Assembly (NCBI GenBank): GCA_018063485.1
Contig: JAGPBG010000088.1
Span: 1 to 7,919 of the forward strand
DNA length: 7,919 bases
Direction: 5' to 3'
Origin: Cypionkella sp.
Lineage (GTDB): Bacteria > Pseudomonadota > Alphaproteobacteria > Rhodobacterales > Rhodobacteraceae
A program made the translations under genes and the position numbers. Of this stretch, positions 6,437-7,919 are shown piece after piece (position 1 is the stretch's first letter; each line of letters begins with the position of its first letter). The notes beneath the pieces are model-generated. The model saw only the letters and a program-made list of their open reading frames with translations. It searched no databases and was not told where the DNA came from.

Positions 6437-6442
6437 TTGACA
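6437..6442 (+). promoter_or_regulatory. Consensus -35 box (TTGACA) of the amidohydrolase-TRAP promoter
   Basis: TTGACA matches the sigma-70 -35 consensus at all six positions and lies 52 nt before the amidohydrolase ATG. No good -10 follows: at 17-18 nt spacing the hexamers are GGACGC and GACGCT. The promoter is therefore either poor and activator-dependent or the box is a coincidence. Confidence 0.4.
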
Positions 6443-6451
6443 GAATGGGTC

Positions 6452-6465
6452 GCGTCAGAGGACGC
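6452..6465. repeat. Perfect 14-bp palindromic element GCGTC-N4-GACGC
   Basis: The arms GCGTC (6452-6456) and GACGC (6461-6465) flank AGAG. It sits 10 nt after TTGACA and covers the place of a -10 element, so it could be a second operator or a small hairpin at the very start of the leader RNA. Confidence 0.35.
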
Positions 6466-6494
6466 TGTTGCCATAACAGGGATGACTCGCAGCA

Positions 6495-7277
6495 ATGACT
6501 GCCTTGAACGATAGCACAATTGCGGCCTTTGCGCCGACCATAGAGAACCGCTCATGCAAGGGGCGGATCGTGCTGGTCTGTGAACATGCCAGCAACCTCT
6601 TTCCCTTGCCCTGGGGCGATCTGGGCCTGAGCGAGGCGCAACGCAGCACCCATATCGCCTGGGATCCGGGAGCGCTTGGTCTGATGCGCGGGCTGGCCCA
6701 CAGGTTGGATGCTGTCAGCCTTCATGCCCCGGTCAGCCGCCTGATCTATGATTGCAACCGCGCGCCCGATATGGTCGGTGCCATGCCCACCCGGTCGGAA
6801 CTGCATGACATCCCCGGCAACGCAGGGATCACCCCGGCCCAGCGCGCGGCGCGTACGGCGGCGATCTATGCCCCGTTTCATGCCGCTCTGCATGGCTTGA
6901 TTGCCGAGCGTATCGCGCTGGGGCTGTCGCCAGTGATCATCACCGTTCACTCCTTTACGCCGATCTATTTTGACCAACCGCGCCGCGTGGAATTTGGCGT
7001 GATCCATGATGCCGATCCTGGTCTTGCACTGGCGATTATGGCCTCCAGCGAGGGCGCGGGCCTGATCACCGGGCTGAACGCGCCCTATTCGGCGGCTGAT
7101 GATGTAACCCACACCCTGCGACTTCAGGCCACGCCCTATGGTCTGCCCAATGCCATGCTTGAGGTTCGCAACGACCTGATCGCCACGCCCGGCGCCCAAG
7201 AGGCCATGGCCGATCGCCTTGCCCCGATCCTTGCGCAGGCCTTGGCCACCACCGAAACCAGCCGGAAAGCAGGATAA
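6495..7277 (+). CDS. N-formylglutamate amidohydrolase (FGase) family protein
   Basis: A 260-residue cytosolic hydrolase. Family motifs in order are LVCEHASN at 27-34, THIAWDPGA at 52-60, SRLIYDCNR at 81-89, VHSFTP at 151-156 and LEVRND at 222-227. Acidic and histidine residues within them (E30, H31, H152, E223) are the likely metal-binding or catalytic set. The founding activity is removal of the formyl group from N-formyl-L-glutamate at the end of one histidine degradation route (HutG). No other hut gene is in the window, and this type of protein also occurs as a stand-alone hydrolase of unproven substrate, so hutG is not used as a symbol. The gene is 1 nt upstream of dctQ, and its last codons contain the dctQ ribosome binding site, so the product probably acts on what the TRAP system imports. 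The start at 6495 gives about 25 residues before the first motif; its own ribosome binding site is poor. Confidence 0.88.
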   Translation: MTALNDSTIAAFAPTIENRSCKGRIVLVCEHASNLFPLPWGDLGLSEAQRSTHIAWDPGALGLMRGLAHRLDAVSLHAPVSRLIYDCNRAPDMVGAMPTRSELHDIPGNAGITPAQRAARTAAIYAPFHAALHGLIAERIALGLSPVIITVHSFTPIYFDQPRRVEFGVIHDADPGLALAIMASSEGAGLITGLNAPYSAADDVTHTLRLQATPYGLPNAMLEVRNDLIATPGAQEAMADRLAPILAQALATTETSRKAG

Positions 7278-7278
7278 C

Positions 7279-7785
7279 ATGCCGCGCCTGATCGTTGTTT
7301 TTGTCCGAAGCGTTGACCGGCTGAACTATGGTATCGGCCGTTTTGCCATGTATCTGCTGTTCGCGCTGATGGCAGTGCTGTTGTGGTCCACCGTGTCCAA
7401 GGCGTTTTTCTACCCGTCGAACTGGACCCTGGAAACGGCGCAATTCATCATGGTGGCCTATTACATTCTGGGCGGCCCCTATTCGATGCAACTGGGCAGC
7501 CACGTCCGTATGGATCTGCTTTATGCCAACTGGTCCCCCAAAAAGCGCGCATGGTGGGATCTGTTCACGGTGATGTTGCTGATCTTTTACCTCAGCGTCC
7601 TGCTCTGGGGGGCCATTGATTCAACGGCCTATGCCTTCCAATACGCCGAACGCTCGGCAACCGCATGGCGACCCTATCTGTGGCCGATCAAGCTGATCAT
7701 GTGTTTTGGTTTTGTGCTGATGATCCTGCAATCGCTGACCTATTTCTTCCGTGATATCGCGACCATTCGCGGCGAGGTGATCTGA
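7279..7785 (+). CDS. TRAP transporter small permease (DctQ family)
   Basis: The ATG at 7279 follows the amidohydrolase stop by 1 nt, with AGGA 4 nt upstream; a frame extending further back lies inside the previous gene. The 168-residue protein has four hydrophobic segments (about 20-40, 53-72, 93-113, 134-157), the DctQ topology. It also has the family motif GSHVRMDLLY at 73-82 between helices 2 and 3. The stretch YAERSATAWRPYLWPIK at 122-138 resembles the TRAP branch annotated for carboxylates and aromatic or keto acids, though the ligand cannot be read from this subunit. DctQ pairs with DctM to form the sodium-driven membrane unit that receives a solute from a periplasmic DctP-type binding protein. 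No binding-protein gene is in the window; it could lie after dctM or elsewhere. The stop overlaps the start of dctM by 1 nt. Confidence 0.92.
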   Translation: MPRLIVVFVRSVDRLNYGIGRFAMYLLFALMAVLLWSTVSKAFFYPSNWTLETAQFIMVAYYILGGPYSMQLGSHVRMDLLYANWSPKKRAWWDLFTVMLLIFYLSVLLWGAIDSTAYAFQYAERSATAWRPYLWPIKLIMCFGFVLMILQSLTYFFRDIATIRGEVI

Positions 7786-7919
7786 TGCCCAATGATATGA
7801 TCGCAATCTTGATGTTCTCATCAATGTTGCTGTTGATGATGACAGGGCAGCGGGTGTTTGGCGTGATCGGTATCGTTGCCGTGGTTGCCGCGCTGTCGCT
7901 TTGGGGCACAGGCGGGGAA
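7785..7919 (+). CDS. TRAP transporter large permease (DctM family), N-terminal 45 codons
   Basis: The start is the ATG at 7785-7787 in a TGATG overlap with dctQ. GAGGTGA at 7774-7780, a near-perfect anti-16S match, sits 4 nt upstream inside the dctQ tail. The frame is open to the right edge. The visible product opens MPNDMIAILMFSS, continues LLLMMTGQRVFGVIG and is almost entirely hydrophobic, matching the first helix and TGxxVxxxIG turn of DctM proteins. About 400 more residues (the elevator-type transport domain) would lie beyond the window. It was identified from the short helix pattern plus the invariable dctQ-dctM order. Confidence 0.88.
   Translation, partial: MPNDMIAILMFSSMLLLMMTGQRVFGVIGIVAVVAALSLWGTGGE

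Larger units (their letters stand above)
6350..6494. promoter_or_regulatory. Divergent rpiR / amidohydrolase regulatory region
   Basis: This 145-nt region is strikingly AT-rich in its centre compared with the flanking genes and serves two divergent transcripts. It holds, left to right, an inverted repeat (6400-6436), a perfect -35-like TTGACA (6437-6442) and a 14-bp palindrome (6452-6465). A leftward promoter may overlap: CTGTCA (minus strand, 6444-6439) and TATTTT lie 15 nt apart. The A-rich stretch at 6413-6422 could be a flexible or bent segment between the two repeat arms. Confidence 0.55.

Noticed and set aside
6552..7280. A 242-codon minus-strand frame opposite the amidohydrolase
   Set aside because: It is a shadow frame of a gene with strong family motifs, with Gly/Arg/Gln-rich composition and no domain.

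Overview
The window looks like chromosomal DNA of a GC-rich alphaproteobacterium, most likely Rhodobacterales. The basis is codon use, the style of the protein families (ZapE/AFG1, an ICMT-like methyltransferase, TRAP small and large permeases, RpiR, TauE/SafE) and tight gene packing. This is inference from family resemblance; no rRNA or other phylogenetic marker is present. Eight genes are complete or nearly so, and one is cut at each edge. I found no tRNA, rRNA, CRISPR array, insertion sequence or prophage gene.

Left block (1-1623, minus strand): the start of a type VI secretion operon. tssK (baseplate) overlaps tssL/dotU (membrane complex) by 4 nt, and only the Gly/Pro-rich N-terminal tail of TssL is inside the window. 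The tail carries the motif TVIGG twice, a plausible threonine-phosphorylation/FHA-docking element. A 324-nt gene-free region (1624-1947) separates tssK from the divergent zapE and must hold both promoters.

Middle block (1948-4655, plus strand): zapE, which may be leaderless, is followed after 88 nt by two integral-membrane enzymes that look co-transcribed, an isoprenylcysteine-methyltransferase-like protein and a fatty-acid-hydroxylase/sterol-desaturase-like di-iron protein. Their substrate is unknown and the pair is a candidate lipid-modification unit. The hydroxylase gene converges on tauE with only 2 nt between the stop codons. An 11-bp interrupted hairpin lies inside the 3' end of tauE, where it would sit at the 3' end of both transcripts.

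Right block (4658-7919): tauE/safE and an rpiR-family regulator run leftward. An N-formylglutamate amidohydrolase-like gene, TRAP dctQ and the start of dctM run rightward, with 1-nt spacing or overlap. The 145-nt divergent region has an AT-rich inverted repeat abutting a perfect TTGACA box, then a GCGTC-N4-GACGC palindrome where the -10 element would be expected. The simplest model is a sugar-phosphate-type or acid-sensing RpiR regulator controlling a TRAP importer and a hydrolase for a formylated or related acylated amino acid, with TauE as a possible exporter of an anionic product. No histidine-utilisation (hut) enzyme is visible in the window. The ligand, and whether tauE belongs to the same pathway, are not determinable here.
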